A stretch of 64,000 bases of DNA from Streptomyces venezuelae (lineage in GTDB: Bacteria; Actinomycetota; Actinomycetes; Streptomycetales; Streptomycetaceae). Location: the NCBI RefSeq assembly GCF_008642375.1, contig NZ_CP029194.1, positions 868,001 to 932,000 on the forward strand, written 5' to 3'. Of the stretch, positions 52,618 through 61,352 are shown piece after piece (positions within the stretch are counted from its first letter, which is position 1; each line of letters opens with the position of its first letter). The position numbers and the translations under genes are program-made. The notes beneath the pieces were generated by a model, which had not been told where the DNA came from, made no database searches, and saw only the letters and a list, made by a program, of their open reading frames with translations.

Positions 52618-55542
52618 TCAGGGGTGGGCCGGACCGCCCTCGGGCAGCCAGGCGCGAGGGCCTCCGCACCGCATGCGCAGCAGCAGGGAGAGGCTTCCTG
52701 CCAGGCCGGTGGCGTACTCGGCGAGTACGGTCCTGCGGTTCTCGTCGGGCACCAGGAGGCGCCCGTCACGCAGCACGGCCTGGGCGGCGAGGTGCTCGAC
52801 CAGCAGGTCGGCGGCGGCACCGTGGCTCTCGTCGCCCGTCCGTACGGCGGTGTCGAGCAGGAACTCGGCGTTGCCCGCGAGCCCGTGGCAGGTGGCCGGC
52901 GAGTCGGTCACCCTGCCTGCCCGTACCGCGAGGGCCGCGCCGTCCACCAGGTCGCGCAGGACCTTTCCGGACGCGCCGGTGGCCGCCCAGAGCCGCACCA
53001 GGAAGGTCCCGACGCCGGACGAGCCGCTGCACCAGTGGCGGGCGAGCTCCGGGGAGTCGGAGAGGTGGCGGGCGCGGTCGACGGGCCAGAGCGCACCGGC
53101 GGGTCCGCTGCGGGCGGCGGCCACCAGGGTGGCTCCCGCTTCGGTGGCCGCGTCGAGGAAGCGTCCTTTCCCCGTGGCCTCCGCCGCGAGCAGGAGGAAG
53201 GTGCCGACCCCGGCGACGCCGTGCGCGAAGCCGTAGTGCCAGGCGCCCGCGAGAGCCGACCCGAAGTCCTCCGGCACCGGCCAGAACACGCCTTCAGGCG
53301 TACGCCGAGCCGCGTCCAGGAGCCCGTCCGCGACCTGTACGGCACGGTCCAGGAACCGCGGATCCCCGGTGGCGCGCCAGAAGTGGAGTTGGGTCAGACC
53401 GGAGCCGGCCGCTCCGTGGCAGACGTCCGGGTTGGGCCAGCGGACGGGAAGGGCGAGCGCCAGTGCGACGGCGCGGTCCGCAAGAGCGGTGTCGTCCAGC
53501 GCCCGCGCGGCGTCGAGCAGGGCCCAGGCAGTACCCGAGCGGCCGAAGTGCAGACCGGGCAGATTGCCCGGCAGCTCGTCCTGTCGTCCCACCGTCCAGC
53601 GGGCGGCGGAGCGGAGGCCCTCGGCGAGCGCCTCGCGGGTCACGGGCGGCGTCGCCCCGGTCCCCGGGGCGCTGAACGGCCCGGTCGTGCCGGCGGCCCA
53701 TCGGTCGAGGGCGCGGGCGAGCAGGGCGACGCCGCCCGCCGAGCCGTGCTGCACGGCCACCGGATCACAGGTCTCGCCGAAGGAGTCCGAGGCCCACAGC
53801 CGTTCGGGGTCGTTCGGACGCATCGTGGCCAGCAGGTGGGCGATGCCGTCGTGCAGGAGCCGTGCGCGTGTGGCCTCGGCGTCCGGGTGCTTCTCCTGCA
53901 CCGGACCAGGGCTCCGGTCCGGATCGACCGCCGTGGCCTGGTGGTCCACTCGCTCCGGCGACGTCGGTTCTCCCTGGCCGCCCCTGACGAACTCCCGGGC
54001 CCGCTCCAGGGCCCAGCGGTCCTCCGGCTCGTCCCGCATCAACCCCCGGATCAGCGGCGAGAAGCGGCGTACGAGCGCGTGGTCGCGGGCCAGCAGCTCC
54101 ACGAGGCGCGCCAGGCGCTGCTCGTCCGGCCGGGCCGTGTCCCGCGGCAGGTCCTCGGCGAAGAGCGGATCGGCACCGCTCACCGCGTGCAGGACCGTCG
54201 CGCCGAGGGCGTACATGTCGGCGGCCGGCGGCAACGCCGGTGCCACCTGGTCGACGGTGCGCAGCTCGGGGGCCGTGTAGCCGGGGGTGGCACCGAGGAC
54301 CCACCGCTCCCCCTCCCGGGCCGCCATCTCCAGGTCGATCAGGACGAGCCGTCCGTCCGGGGTGACCATGACGTTGTTGGGGTTGAAGTCGTGCAGGGTG
54401 ATGCCCAGTTCGTGGGCGGCGGCGACGAGCTCGACGAGCTGCCGGACCAGGGAGTCGGCGGTACGGGCGTCGGGGCAGCCGCTGCCGTCCCTGGCCAGTC
54501 GCTCGGCGACGGTGCGCCGCAGTGTCGCCCCCGGTACCGATGCGGTGGCCAGGAACACGCTGCCCTGCTGCTCGAACACCTCGACGAGCCCGGGGACACG
54601 GTCGGGGCACGCGCTGCCGAACCGTTCGAGCAGTGCGGCCTCGCGCCGCAGCAGGTCACGGACGTCCAGTCCTTCGAGGCCGGCTCCCACGTGGGGCCGT
54701 GCCTGCTTGACGACGACCTGCTCGCCGGTCCGGGTGTCCTCGGCGCGGAACACGCCGCCCTTGTTGGAGTGCTGGATCGCGCCCCGTACCAGGAAGCGGT
54801 CGTTCAGGAGGACGGGCCTGGCCGTGGCCGTGCTGCGGGCCGGGGCGGCCGGGCGGTCGGGGAACGGGTCCCCGGCCCAGGCCGGCGGGGTGAACCAGGC
54901 GTTGCGCTCGTCGGCGACCGGCCGGCCCTCGGGATCGGTGAGGCGGGCGGCGAAGGCGCCGTCGGCCGTCAGCTCGCGGACTCCCCTGAACACCCCGTAC
55001 CGGTAGAAGACCTGGCTGTCGGGCCGGTAGCGCCGGTCGGAGAGGACCGCGGGGCCGGGCAGCCCCTCGGTGGCCCGGTGCAGTTCCTCGGCGAGCAGCC
55101 TGAACCGGTCGTCGTCGGCCGGGTACACCGTGAGGAACTTCCCGCCGCCGCCCCGCGCGAAGCGCCCGGACACCAGCGCGGCGATCCTGGCGGGGCTCCC
55201 CGCGAACTTGAAGGCCGCGCGGTGGGCGACGAGCACCTCGGCGGACCGGGCCAGGACCAGAGGTGCCGAGAGCGGAGTGGCCGGGACGTGGATCTTCCAG
55301 CCCTGGGCACGCCCGACGGACTCGCCGGGTACGACATGGCACCAGAACTCGCCCTGCTCGACGCTCCAGTCCACCGGCCCGGCCCCTGCCGTTCCCCGCC
55401 CGCCGCTCTCCGTCCCCTGTGCGCTCCGGGCGATCACGGCGCGCACGATGTCGGGCAGCAGCGCGAGGTCCGACGGGCTCTCGGCGCGCGACCGCCGGGG
55501 CCCGGGGCCGGACGGGGAAGGACTCACAGTGGGTGACGACAC
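52618..55542 (-). CDS. lanL: Class IV lanthipeptide synthetase (LanL)
   Basis: A 974-residue three-domain synthetase. The N-terminal lyase domain (~1-225) includes AAFKFAGSPARIAALVSGRF and RRYRPDSQVFYRYG. The Ser/Thr-kinase domain (~245-510) has VVVKQAR (ATP Lys), HDFNPNNVMV (catalytic loop) and LVLIDLEMA (metal Asp). The C-terminal LanC domain (~590-970) keeps the zinc ligands Cys in HWCSGSSG and Cys-His in TCHGLAG. The zinc site separates class IV LanL from class III LanKC enzymes. The start is GTG 55542, preceded by GAGGA eight bases away. It phosphorylates and eliminates Ser/Thr and closes Cys rings in the precursor encoded immediately downstream. Confidence 0.93.
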   Translation of the reverse strand: MSSPTVSPSPSGPGPRRSRAESPSDLALLPDIVRAVIARSAQGTESGGRGTAGAGPVDWSVEQGEFWCHVVPGESVGRAQGWKIHVPATPLSAPLVLARSAEVLVAHRAAFKFAGSPARIAALVSGRFARGGGGKFLTVYPADDDRFRLLAEELHRATEGLPGPAVLSDRRYRPDSQVFYRYGVFRGVRELTADGAFAARLTDPEGRPVADERNAWFTPPAWAGDPFPDRPAAPARSTATARPVLLNDRFLVRGAIQHSNKGGVFRAEDTRTGEQVVVKQARPHVGAGLEGLDVRDLLRREAALLERFGSACPDRVPGLVEVFEQQGSVFLATASVPGATLRRTVAERLARDGSGCPDARTADSLVRQLVELVAAAHELGITLHDFNPNNVMVTPDGRLVLIDLEMAAREGERWVLGATPGYTAPELRTVDQVAPALPPAADMYALGATVLHAVSGADPLFAEDLPRDTARPDEQRLARLVELLARDHALVRRFSPLIRGLMRDEPEDRWALERAREFVRGGQGEPTSPERVDHQATAVDPDRSPGPVQEKHPDAEATRARLLHDGIAHLLATMRPNDPERLWASDSFGETCDPVAVQHGSAGGVALLARALDRWAAGTTGPFSAPGTGATPPVTREALAEGLRSAARWTVGRQDELPGNLPGLHFGRSGTAWALLDAARALDDTALADRAVALALALPVRWPNPDVCHGAAGSGLTQLHFWRATGDPRFLDRAVQVADGLLDAARRTPEGVFWPVPEDFGSALAGAWHYGFAHGVAGVGTFLLLAAEATGKGRFLDAATEAGATLVAAARSGPAGALWPVDRARHLSDSPELARHWCSGSSGVGTFLVRLWAATGASGKVLRDLVDGAALAVRAGRVTDSPATCHGLAGNAEFLLDTAVRTGDESHGAAADLLVEHLAAQAVLRDGRLLVPDENRRTVLAEYATGLAGSLSLLLRMRCGGPRAWLPEGGPAHP

Positions 55543-55610
55543 GCTCTACGTCCTCGTCTTTCGCATGGGAACGAGGGCTTGACGAGCCCTCGATGAGCTC
55601 TGGACGAGCC

Positions 55611-55778
55611 CTAGACGACGGGCCGGACGTAGTCGTCGCCCCAGCTGGTGTCCAGGGGGCTCCCGGCGACCGTCCGCGTCGTCCCCGGTCCGCCGTCCGC
55701 CGTGGCGGCGCCGGCGACGACGCCGCCGCCGGCGAGCAGGACCGTGAGGAGAAGAAGGCAGCGGACGGCAACGGACAT
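55611..55778 (-). CDS. Small secreted peptide next to LanL and a LuxR-type gene
   Basis: A 55-residue protein consisting almost entirely of a Sec signal peptide (MSVAVRCLLLLTVLLAGGG then VVAGAATA) plus a ~29-residue mature part ending SPLDTSWGDDYVRPVV. GGAG precedes the ATG by eight bases. It has no Cys in the mature region. It lies 68 bases ahead of LanL on the same strand and is divergent from a LuxR-family regulator gene, an arrangement that suggests a peptide signal and its reader. A structural role cannot be ruled out. Confidence 0.7.
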   Translation of the reverse strand: MSVAVRCLLLLTVLLAGGGVVAGAATADGGPGTTRTVAGSPLDTSWGDDYVRPVV

Positions 55779-55979
55779 GGCGCGGCTCCTGGTTCGGGAG
55801 ATGAGCTGGCAGGCGGGAACATCCGCGTCTGGCGGGTTCACGTCGAATGTCGGTCTGATGGGGTTTCCCTCGACCGGACGCCTCCAGTTCATCCCGGCGA
55901 GCCCGCTTGGTCCAGCGCCATGACCTGGCAATACCCTGCATGGCACGGAAGTAGCAGGGCCGCATCACGGGGGAAACAC

Positions 55980-57029
55980 GTGACTACTGGGATGGATGTG
56001 GACGGAATACCTCGACTGGACGCGAGGGCTGTCGCCGTTTTCGCGTACGTACTGGAGCGCGGCAGTCTCGCGCCCCGGACACCCGAGGTGCTTCCGGCTG
56101 TCGGGCTGAGCCGGGAGGAGGTGGAGGCGGCCTGCCGCACCCTGCAGCGCTTACGCCTCCTCAGACCGGCTCCCGGCAGGCCCGAGGAACTGATTCCGGT
56201 CAGCCCGGACGCCGCGGCTGCGGAAGTGGTCGGCCCTCTTGAGGCGGAGCTCGCGCGGGCCGCCGTGCGGGCCCAGTCGCTCCGCGACGAACTGCAGTCC
56301 CTGATGCCGCACTACCGCGCCGCTCGGCGCGAGCAGGGCCGCCGTGAGGGCTTCGACGTGCTGCCCGACATGGCCTCCGCCTCCGCGATGCTCACCGAGG
56401 AATCGGCCCGCTGCCGGGAGGAGGTGTTCAGCATCCAGCCCGGCGGCGGCCGGGCACCTCACCGCCTCGGGGACGCCGTCGAACGGGATGTGGCGATGCT
56501 CGGCCGCGGTGTGCGCATGCGCACCCTGTACCAGCACTCGGCGCGGGCCAGCCTGTCCACCCAGGGGTACGTGGAGAGGCTCACCGAGGCCGGCGCCGAG
56601 TACCGCACCGCCGCCGAACTGCCCGACCGGGCCGTGGTCTTCGACCGGTCCGTGGCCTTTCTGCCCCGGCGCGCCGACGGCGGTACGGGCGAGGGGGCGG
56701 TACTCGTCCGCGACCCGGACGTGGTGGCGTACCTCTGCAGGGTCTTCGAGCAGCACTGGTCCGCGGCGGCCCCGTTCCGGGGCACCAGCGAGGCGGCCTA
56801 CAAGGAGGTCGGCCACAGCCTGCGGCGGGCGCTGGTGGGGCTGCTCGCGGAGGGCGCCAAGGACGAGGTGATCGCCCGGCGCATGGGGATGTCGCTGCGC
56901 ACCTGCCGCCGTCACATCGCCGAACTCATGGAGGAGTTGGGGGCGGAGAGCCGTTTCCAGGCCGGCACCCTCGCGGAACGCGCCGGTCTCACCGGAGCGG
57001 AGACCGCGACGGACGCCTCCGCCCGCTGA
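55980..57029 (+). CDS. LuxR-family HTH regulator with TrmB-like N-terminal domain
   Basis: A 349-residue protein. The N-terminal ~75 residues form a winged-helix-like segment (VFAYVLERGSLAPR, LSREEVEAACRTLQRLRLL) as in TrmB-type regulators. The middle is a phospholipase-D-like sensor fold (FDVLPDMASASAML, DRAVVFDRSVAFLPRR). The C-terminus is a LuxR HTH (~285-335: LLAEGAKDEVIARRMGMSLRTCRRHIAELM). The GTG start at 55980 follows GGGGGAAA. It is divergent from the secreted peptide and lanL, so it is the likely regulator of that locus. Confidence 0.85.
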   Translation: MTTGMDVDGIPRLDARAVAVFAYVLERGSLAPRTPEVLPAVGLSREEVEAACRTLQRLRLLRPAPGRPEELIPVSPDAAAAEVVGPLEAELARAAVRAQSLRDELQSLMPHYRAARREQGRREGFDVLPDMASASAMLTEESARCREEVFSIQPGGGRAPHRLGDAVERDVAMLGRGVRMRTLYQHSARASLSTQGYVERLTEAGAEYRTAAELPDRAVVFDRSVAFLPRRADGGTGEGAVLVRDPDVVAYLCRVFEQHWSAAAPFRGTSEAAYKEVGHSLRRALVGLLAEGAKDEVIARRMGMSLRTCRRHIAELMEELGAESRFQAGTLAERAGLTGAETATDASAR

Positions 57030-57075
57030 TCCGTGACCGGGTGCGGCGTCCACCCGCTTCGCCGCCCGAACGGCC

Positions 57076-57140
57076 CCGGGGCCTGGGCCGGCTCCGGGGC
57101 CTGGGCCGACTCCCGGGGCCTGGGCCGACTCCCGGTGCCT
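57076..57140. repeat. Tandem 18-19-base repeat between convergent genes
   Basis: About 3.5 copies of CCGGGGCCTGGGCCGACT (variants end in GGCT or ACTC), starting at 57076, 57094, 57113 and 57132. It lies between the LuxR-type stop and the acyl-CoA dehydrogenase stop. The self-complementary GGCC/CCGG content could form hairpins and end transcription. Confidence 0.75.
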
Positions 57141-57179
57141 GTGTCCAGGCGCCGGGAGACGACCCTCAGGACGCCGGGA

Positions 57180-58904
57180 TCAGGGCGTCATCTCGTACGC
57201 GCCCGACAGCGCCTCGACACGCTGCCAGACACGCTCCGACCGCGCCTCGTCGACGACGGGCCGCCGGACGGCGCCGAGTGCCCAGAGCTGCTGCGGCTCG
57301 GTCGCCGAGTCCTTGCCGTGCAGCTCGACCGCGTGCGCGGAGAAGTCGCGGACGAGGACGGCGAACAGCTCGTCCAGCACGTCCTCGTCGAGACCGGTCA
57401 GGGCGGCCTGCTCCAGGACCAGCTGACCGTGGACGACGAGGGCGAAGAGCTGGCCGACGGCGAGGAGGAGGTCGAGGTCGCGGCTCTGCTTCTCGTCGGG
57501 GGCCGCCTTGAGTACGAACTCGCACAGGGCGTCGGCCTGTTCGCGGAAACGGGCCACGTTGGACAGGTGGGCGTACGCGTCGAAGGCCGGGCGCCAGTCG
57601 TGGAAGCGGACCGATCCGAGGCCGCGGGCCGGTCCCTGACGGAAGAGGAACGTGTCGTCGGCCGCGTCCACACGGGTCGGGACGGGCTCGTACGCGACCG
57701 GGTCGAGGAGGTGGTTGCGCATGAACTTCAGGATCAGCGCCAGGTTGACGTGGACCGTGCCCTCAAGCTTCGGCAGACCGCGGATCTCCACGGCCGCCTG
57801 GGCGAAGTAGTTGTCCTTCTCGAAGCCCTTGGCGGCGATGACGTCCCACATCAGGTCGATGACCTTCTCGCCCTCCGTGGTCACCTTCATCTTCGTCATC
57901 GGGTTGAAGAGGAGGTAGCGGCGGTCGTCGGGACCCGCGGTGCGGAAGTAGTCGACGGCGCGGTCGCTGAACAGCTTCATGCCGACGAGCCGGACGTACG
58001 CGTCGGTCAACTCGCGCCGCACGTGCGGGAATGCGGTGACCGGCCGGCCGTACAGGATGCGGTTCTGCGCGTGGGTGACGGCCTCGTACATCGCGTGCTC
58101 GCAGATGCCGATCGAGGCGGTGCACAGGTTGAACTTGCCGACGTTCACGGTGTTCAGGGCTGCGTCGAAGGCGGCGCGACCCGTGTGCAGGACGTCCTCG
58201 GCGGCGACCGGGTACTCCTCCAGACGGAATTCGCTGACGTACTTCGACGAGTCGACGACGTTCTTGACGAGGTGGTACGCCGGGTGGCGGCTGTCGGCGG
58301 CGAAGAAGACGTACGCGTCGGGGCCCTCGACATCGGTCCGGCGGCCGAAGACGGAGACGAGCCCGGCCTTGTTGCCGTTGCCGATGTAGTACTTGGAGCC
58401 GGTGGCGCGGAAACCGCCCTCGCCGTCCGGCTCCAGGAGCATGTCGGTGGAGTAGATGTCGGCGCCGTGGGACTTCTCGGAGAGACCGAAGGCGAACACC
58501 TCGCCCTGGGAGAGGAGTTCGGCGGCGCGGTTCCGGGCGGCGGCGTTGTCGCTCTGCCAGACCGGGCCGAGACCGAGGATGGTGACCTGCCAGGCGTACC
58601 AGTAGTCGAGACCGTAGAAACCGAGGATCTCGTTGAGGGCGGCGATGCGGGCGGTGTCCCAGCGCTTGTCGCTCTCGTCCTCACCGGCGGAGGAGGACGG
58701 CGTCAGGAAGGTCGCGAAGAGCCCTTCCTCGGCGGCGAAGGCGAGGAAGTCGCCGAGCCAGGCCCGGGTCCGGTAGTCCTCGATGATCCGGCGCTTGCCG
58801 CGCGCCTCGAACCAGTCGACCGTGGCGCGCAGGAGCCGGCGGGTCTCCGGGTCGAAGTGCGCGGGGTCGTGGGTGTGCGGGTTGAACAGCAGCGGGTCGG
58901 CCAT
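57180..58904 (-). CDS. Acyl-CoA dehydrogenase/oxidase family protein
   Basis: A 574-residue flavoenzyme. The FAD/substrate region FAFGLSEKSHGADIYSTD lies near residue 140, with FRATGSKYYIGNGNKAG after it. The C-terminal helical part has QNRILYGRPVTAFPHVRREL and a long extra helical extension, as in acyl-CoA oxidase-like dehydrogenases. ATG 58904 is used (AAAGGCGG upstream); the frame remains open further upstream through a Pro-rich, repetitive stretch that looks non-coding. The PadR gene lies 122 bases upstream on the same strand, so the enzyme is probably under PadR control. Confidence 0.88.
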   Translation of the reverse strand: MADPLLFNPHTHDPAHFDPETRRLLRATVDWFEARGKRRIIEDYRTRAWLGDFLAFAAEEGLFATFLTPSSSAGEDESDKRWDTARIAALNEILGFYGLDYWYAWQVTILGLGPVWQSDNAAARNRAAELLSQGEVFAFGLSEKSHGADIYSTDMLLEPDGEGGFRATGSKYYIGNGNKAGLVSVFGRRTDVEGPDAYVFFAADSRHPAYHLVKNVVDSSKYVSEFRLEEYPVAAEDVLHTGRAAFDAALNTVNVGKFNLCTASIGICEHAMYEAVTHAQNRILYGRPVTAFPHVRRELTDAYVRLVGMKLFSDRAVDYFRTAGPDDRRYLLFNPMTKMKVTTEGEKVIDLMWDVIAAKGFEKDNYFAQAAVEIRGLPKLEGTVHVNLALILKFMRNHLLDPVAYEPVPTRVDAADDTFLFRQGPARGLGSVRFHDWRPAFDAYAHLSNVARFREQADALCEFVLKAAPDEKQSRDLDLLLAVGQLFALVVHGQLVLEQAALTGLDEDVLDELFAVLVRDFSAHAVELHGKDSATEPQQLWALGAVRRPVVDEARSERVWQRVEALSGAYEMTP

Positions 58905-59026
58905 GACGTCCGCCTTTCCGGCTCGGGATGAGGGTGGTGGTGCTGGGTGTGGTGGTACTGGGTGTGGTGGTACTGGGGAGGCCGAGGTGGAGGCCATGCC
59001 GGCCTGGTCGTACGGCTCGGCTCGGT

Positions 59027-59584
59027 TCACTGCCCTGCGGGGAACCGGCCGAGCGTGGCGAGGACGTCGTCGAGCCAGGTGATCATCATCCGCTCGTACG
59101 CGATGCCGCCGCGCAGCACGACGTGCTGGAGCTCCCGCTCGGCGTCGAGCGGACCGCTCTCCGGCGGCTCCCCGAAGTCCCGCTCCTCGCCTGCGAGATA
59201 GTGGGCAAGGCGCTCCGTGTGGGCCTGCCGGTGCCGCTGGACCTCGCTGATCAGCGCGGCCGGATCGTCGAAGGCGGCGCCTCTGATCTTCACCGCGAGG
59301 TCGTGCCGCACGCTCTCGGGCTCGATGGGTTCGTGCAGCCACGTGGAGAGCGCGTCGCGTCCGGGACCGGCGACGGAGTACTCCTTCTTGTCCGGGCGCC
59401 CCTGCTGCGGCACGTCCCGGACGTCCACCCAGCCGTCGCTCTCCATGCGCTTGAGCACGCGGTAGATCTGCTGGTGGGTGGCGGTCCAGAAGTATCCGAT
59501 GGACCGCTCGAAGCGCCGGGCCAGCTCGTAGCCGGACCCGGGCTTCTCGAGCAGGGACACGAGGATCGCGTGGTCGAGCGCCAT
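59027..59584 (-). CDS. PadR-family transcriptional regulator
   Basis: A 185-residue repressor. The N-terminal winged helix starts MALDHAILVSLLEKPGSGYEL and continues with TATHQQIYRVLKRMESDGWV and KKEYSVAGPGRDAL, the canonical PadR pattern. The C-terminal ~90 residues form the helical dimerisation region. ATG 59584 is the family-typical start; the frame stays open upstream but those codons lie within the palindrome. The palindrome at 59594-59621 is its likely operator, giving autoregulation and control of the downstream acyl-CoA dehydrogenase. Confidence 0.93.
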   Translation of the reverse strand: MALDHAILVSLLEKPGSGYELARRFERSIGYFWTATHQQIYRVLKRMESDGWVDVRDVPQQGRPDKKEYSVAGPGRDALSTWLHEPIEPESVRHDLAVKIRGAAFDDPAALISEVQRHRQAHTERLAHYLAGEERDFGEPPESGPLDAERELQHVVLRGGIAYERMMITWLDDVLATLGRFPAGQ

Positions 59585-59593
59585 GCGCCCGAT

Positions 59594-59621
59594 CTTGCTA
59601 TGCAACGAGTTGCATAGCAAG
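59594..59621. promoter_or_regulatory. Perfect 28-base palindrome, probable PadR operator
   Basis: CTTGCTATGCAAC and its exact reverse complement are separated by two bases (GA). The core ATGCAAC-GTTGCAT resembles known PadR boxes (ATGC...GCAT type). It ends 10 bases from the PadR start codon, so binding would block transcription or its start. Confidence 0.85.
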
Positions 59622-59717
59622 GCCGACAGGGCACGCTGAGACGCGGCTCACCCCCAGGCCCCGCGGGGAATCCCGGTGCGGCCGGGCCAAGAACGGGTGC
59701 AGGACGCGCTTCCGCGC

Positions 59718-60656
59718 TCAGCCGGAGGCTTCGAGACGGCTGCGGCAGGCGACGGCGACGGCTTCGGCGACACCGGGCATGTCGGGCCGCCAGGTGGGGT
59801 TGCAGTTCACCTCGCACACGGTGAAGGAACCGTCTGCCTCGAAGAGGAGATCGACGCCGGCGACGCCGAGGCCGATGGCGTCCGCCGCTTCGACGGCCAG
59901 CGTCTCCGCGTCCGGATACCGGCCCGTACAGACCGCGTGGGTCCCGCCCTGCGCCAGGTTGGAGACCAGGCGGTCGTCACCCGCGGTGCGCACGGCGGCG
60001 GCCACGGCCGTACGGTCGACCACGATGACGCGCAGGTCCCGGCCGTGGGAGTGGGCGACGTACCGCTGGAGGAGATAGGGGTGCCGGTCGTCCAGACTGC
60101 CGGCCACACCTCGCAGCGCCTTGTCGTCGGCGGCGAGGAAGACCCGCCGGCCACGGTGTCCGCGCACGGCCTTGACCACGCACGGCTGCGGCACACCGAT
60201 GTCGAGTACGTCCTCCAAAGGCGCGTCGGTGTGCGTGCGGGTGTCGGGGACGGGGATGCCTGCGGCAGCGAGCTGTTGCAGGTGCCAGAACTTGTTGACC
60301 GACGCCAGAACCGCCTCGGCGGGGTTGATCAGCTGCGTACCCATGGCGGCCAGGTGTCGCAGCAGGGTGACTTCCCTGTCGGGTGACACCCGAGGCGTCG
60401 ACAGGCGGGCGTAGGCCACGGCGGGCGCGGGGACGGGTCGCCCGCCGGTGTCGGCGAGCGTGAGCCGACCGCGTTCCACGCCGAGTACCAGCTGACTGCT
60501 GTGGACAACCCCGGCCTGGTGCCCGAGCTCCCCGGCGAAGGCGGCCATGAGTGACGACGTGACCGGCCCCGGCTTGCCGCCGGCGGCACCGCCTGCGCCC
60601 CGTCTGAGCCCAGGACACAGCAGCAGCCAGGCACGTGCTTCGCTCTGCGACGACAT
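59718..60656 (-). CDS. RimK-like ATP-grasp ligase
   Basis: A 312-residue ATP-grasp protein of the RimK/LysX/graspetide-ligase group. TLLRHLAAMGTQLINPAEAV leads into the ATP-grasp fold, then PCVVKAVRGHRGRRVFL (ATP-binding Lys and loop), LLQRYVAHSHGRDLRVIVV, and the metal-binding CEVNCNPTWR near residue 285. Such enzymes join a carboxylate to an amine (or alcohol) with ATP. ATG 60656 has AAAGGGA upstream; a GTG at 60674 is possible. No peptide substrate gene was found next to it. Confidence 0.85.
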   Translation of the reverse strand: MSSQSEARAWLLLCPGLRRGAGGAAGGKPGPVTSSLMAAFAGELGHQAGVVHSSQLVLGVERGRLTLADTGGRPVPAPAVAYARLSTPRVSPDREVTLLRHLAAMGTQLINPAEAVLASVNKFWHLQQLAAAGIPVPDTRTHTDAPLEDVLDIGVPQPCVVKAVRGHRGRRVFLAADDKALRGVAGSLDDRHPYLLQRYVAHSHGRDLRVIVVDRTAVAAAVRTAGDDRLVSNLAQGGTHAVCTGRYPDAETLAVEAADAIGLGVAGVDLLFEADGSFTVCEVNCNPTWRPDMPGVAEAVAVACRSRLEASG

Positions 60657-60785
60657 GCCCGTCCCTTTACCCACGGGCGCCTCTGTCAGTCACGACAGAT
60701 GACAGGTCGAGCGTCCACTTGCTGCTGCCGCTGCGCAGGAATGGCCGACGCGGCGCGCCGGAACCTCCCGGAGTCGCTCGTTCGC

Positions 60786-61181
60786 TCATTCGCTGAAGAA
60801 GTAGGCCAGCACGACCAACGACAGCAGGAGACCGGCACCGGCCATCACCTTGGCCTCCGTCGGCCGGCGTCGCGGGTCCGCCCCGGCGGCCAGCCAGAGC
60901 TGCAGCACCGAAGGGAGGAAGAGGAACATCCCGGCCATGGCGCCCACGAAGGACCACGGCAGCAGCAGCACAGAGACGCATGCGATGGACCAGCCGAAGC
61001 CTGACGGCCGGGCATGGAGCAACAGCGGGACGGCGACCACTCCGGCAGTCACGAGCGCCAGGGAGAGAATGACGTACCCCTGACCCGACCAGGAGATCAA
61101 CGGGATCAGTGGAGTCGTCGCGGCGAGCACCACGAGGCCGAACTGCCACGGGTGGACACCCTCTCGTACAGCGACCTGCAT
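60786..61181 (-). CDS. Small integral membrane protein, unknown function
   Basis: 131 residues with four hydrophobic segments (~12-32, 36-55, 64-95 and 111-128) and a short basic loop (GADPRRRPTEAK) before the last. No family was recognised. The start is ATG 61181. A TetR-style palindrome lies 26-39 bases upstream. It precedes the RimK-like gene on the same strand by 129 bases and may share its transcript. Confidence 0.7.
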   Translation of the reverse strand: MQVAVREGVHPWQFGLVVLAATTPLIPLISWSGQGYVILSLALVTAGVVAVPLLLHARPSGFGWSIACVSVLLLPWSFVGAMAGMFLFLPSVLQLWLAAGADPRRRPTEAKVMAGAGLLLSLVVLAYFFSE

Positions 61182-61206
61182 GACCCACCCCCGACTTCAA
61201 CACGAC

Positions 61207-61220
61207 TTGAACGTGTTCAA
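61207..61220. promoter_or_regulatory. TTGAAC-GT-GTTCAA palindrome, TetR/MarR-type operator candidate
   Basis: Exact 6-base arms around GT, 26-39 bases ahead of the membrane protein start, about where a -10 region would lie. Many TetR-family operators have this TTGAAC...GTTCAA form. No TetR gene is in the window, so a distant regulator would be needed. Confidence 0.5.
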
Positions 61221-61352
61221 ACTACCGTATCCGGTCGCGGGCCCTCCACGGGGCACGTGAGCGCGCCACCCCCGCACCTGGTGCAGGGGTGGGCGGGCGG
61301 GCCAGCGCCTCCAGGTCGACGGAGGCGCTCGGCCTGCGCCCGGTCGATCACA

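Noticed and set aside
57033..58931. A 632-codon plus-strand frame opposite the acyl-CoA dehydrogenase.
   Set aside because: It is antisense to a gene with clear motifs. Its Val/Gly/Asp-rich translation matches nothing.
60786..61220. The TTGAAC palindrome as the operator of the PadR gene.
   Set aside because: PadR has its own, much longer palindrome at its start. The TTGAAC site is 1.6 kb away and adjacent to another gene.
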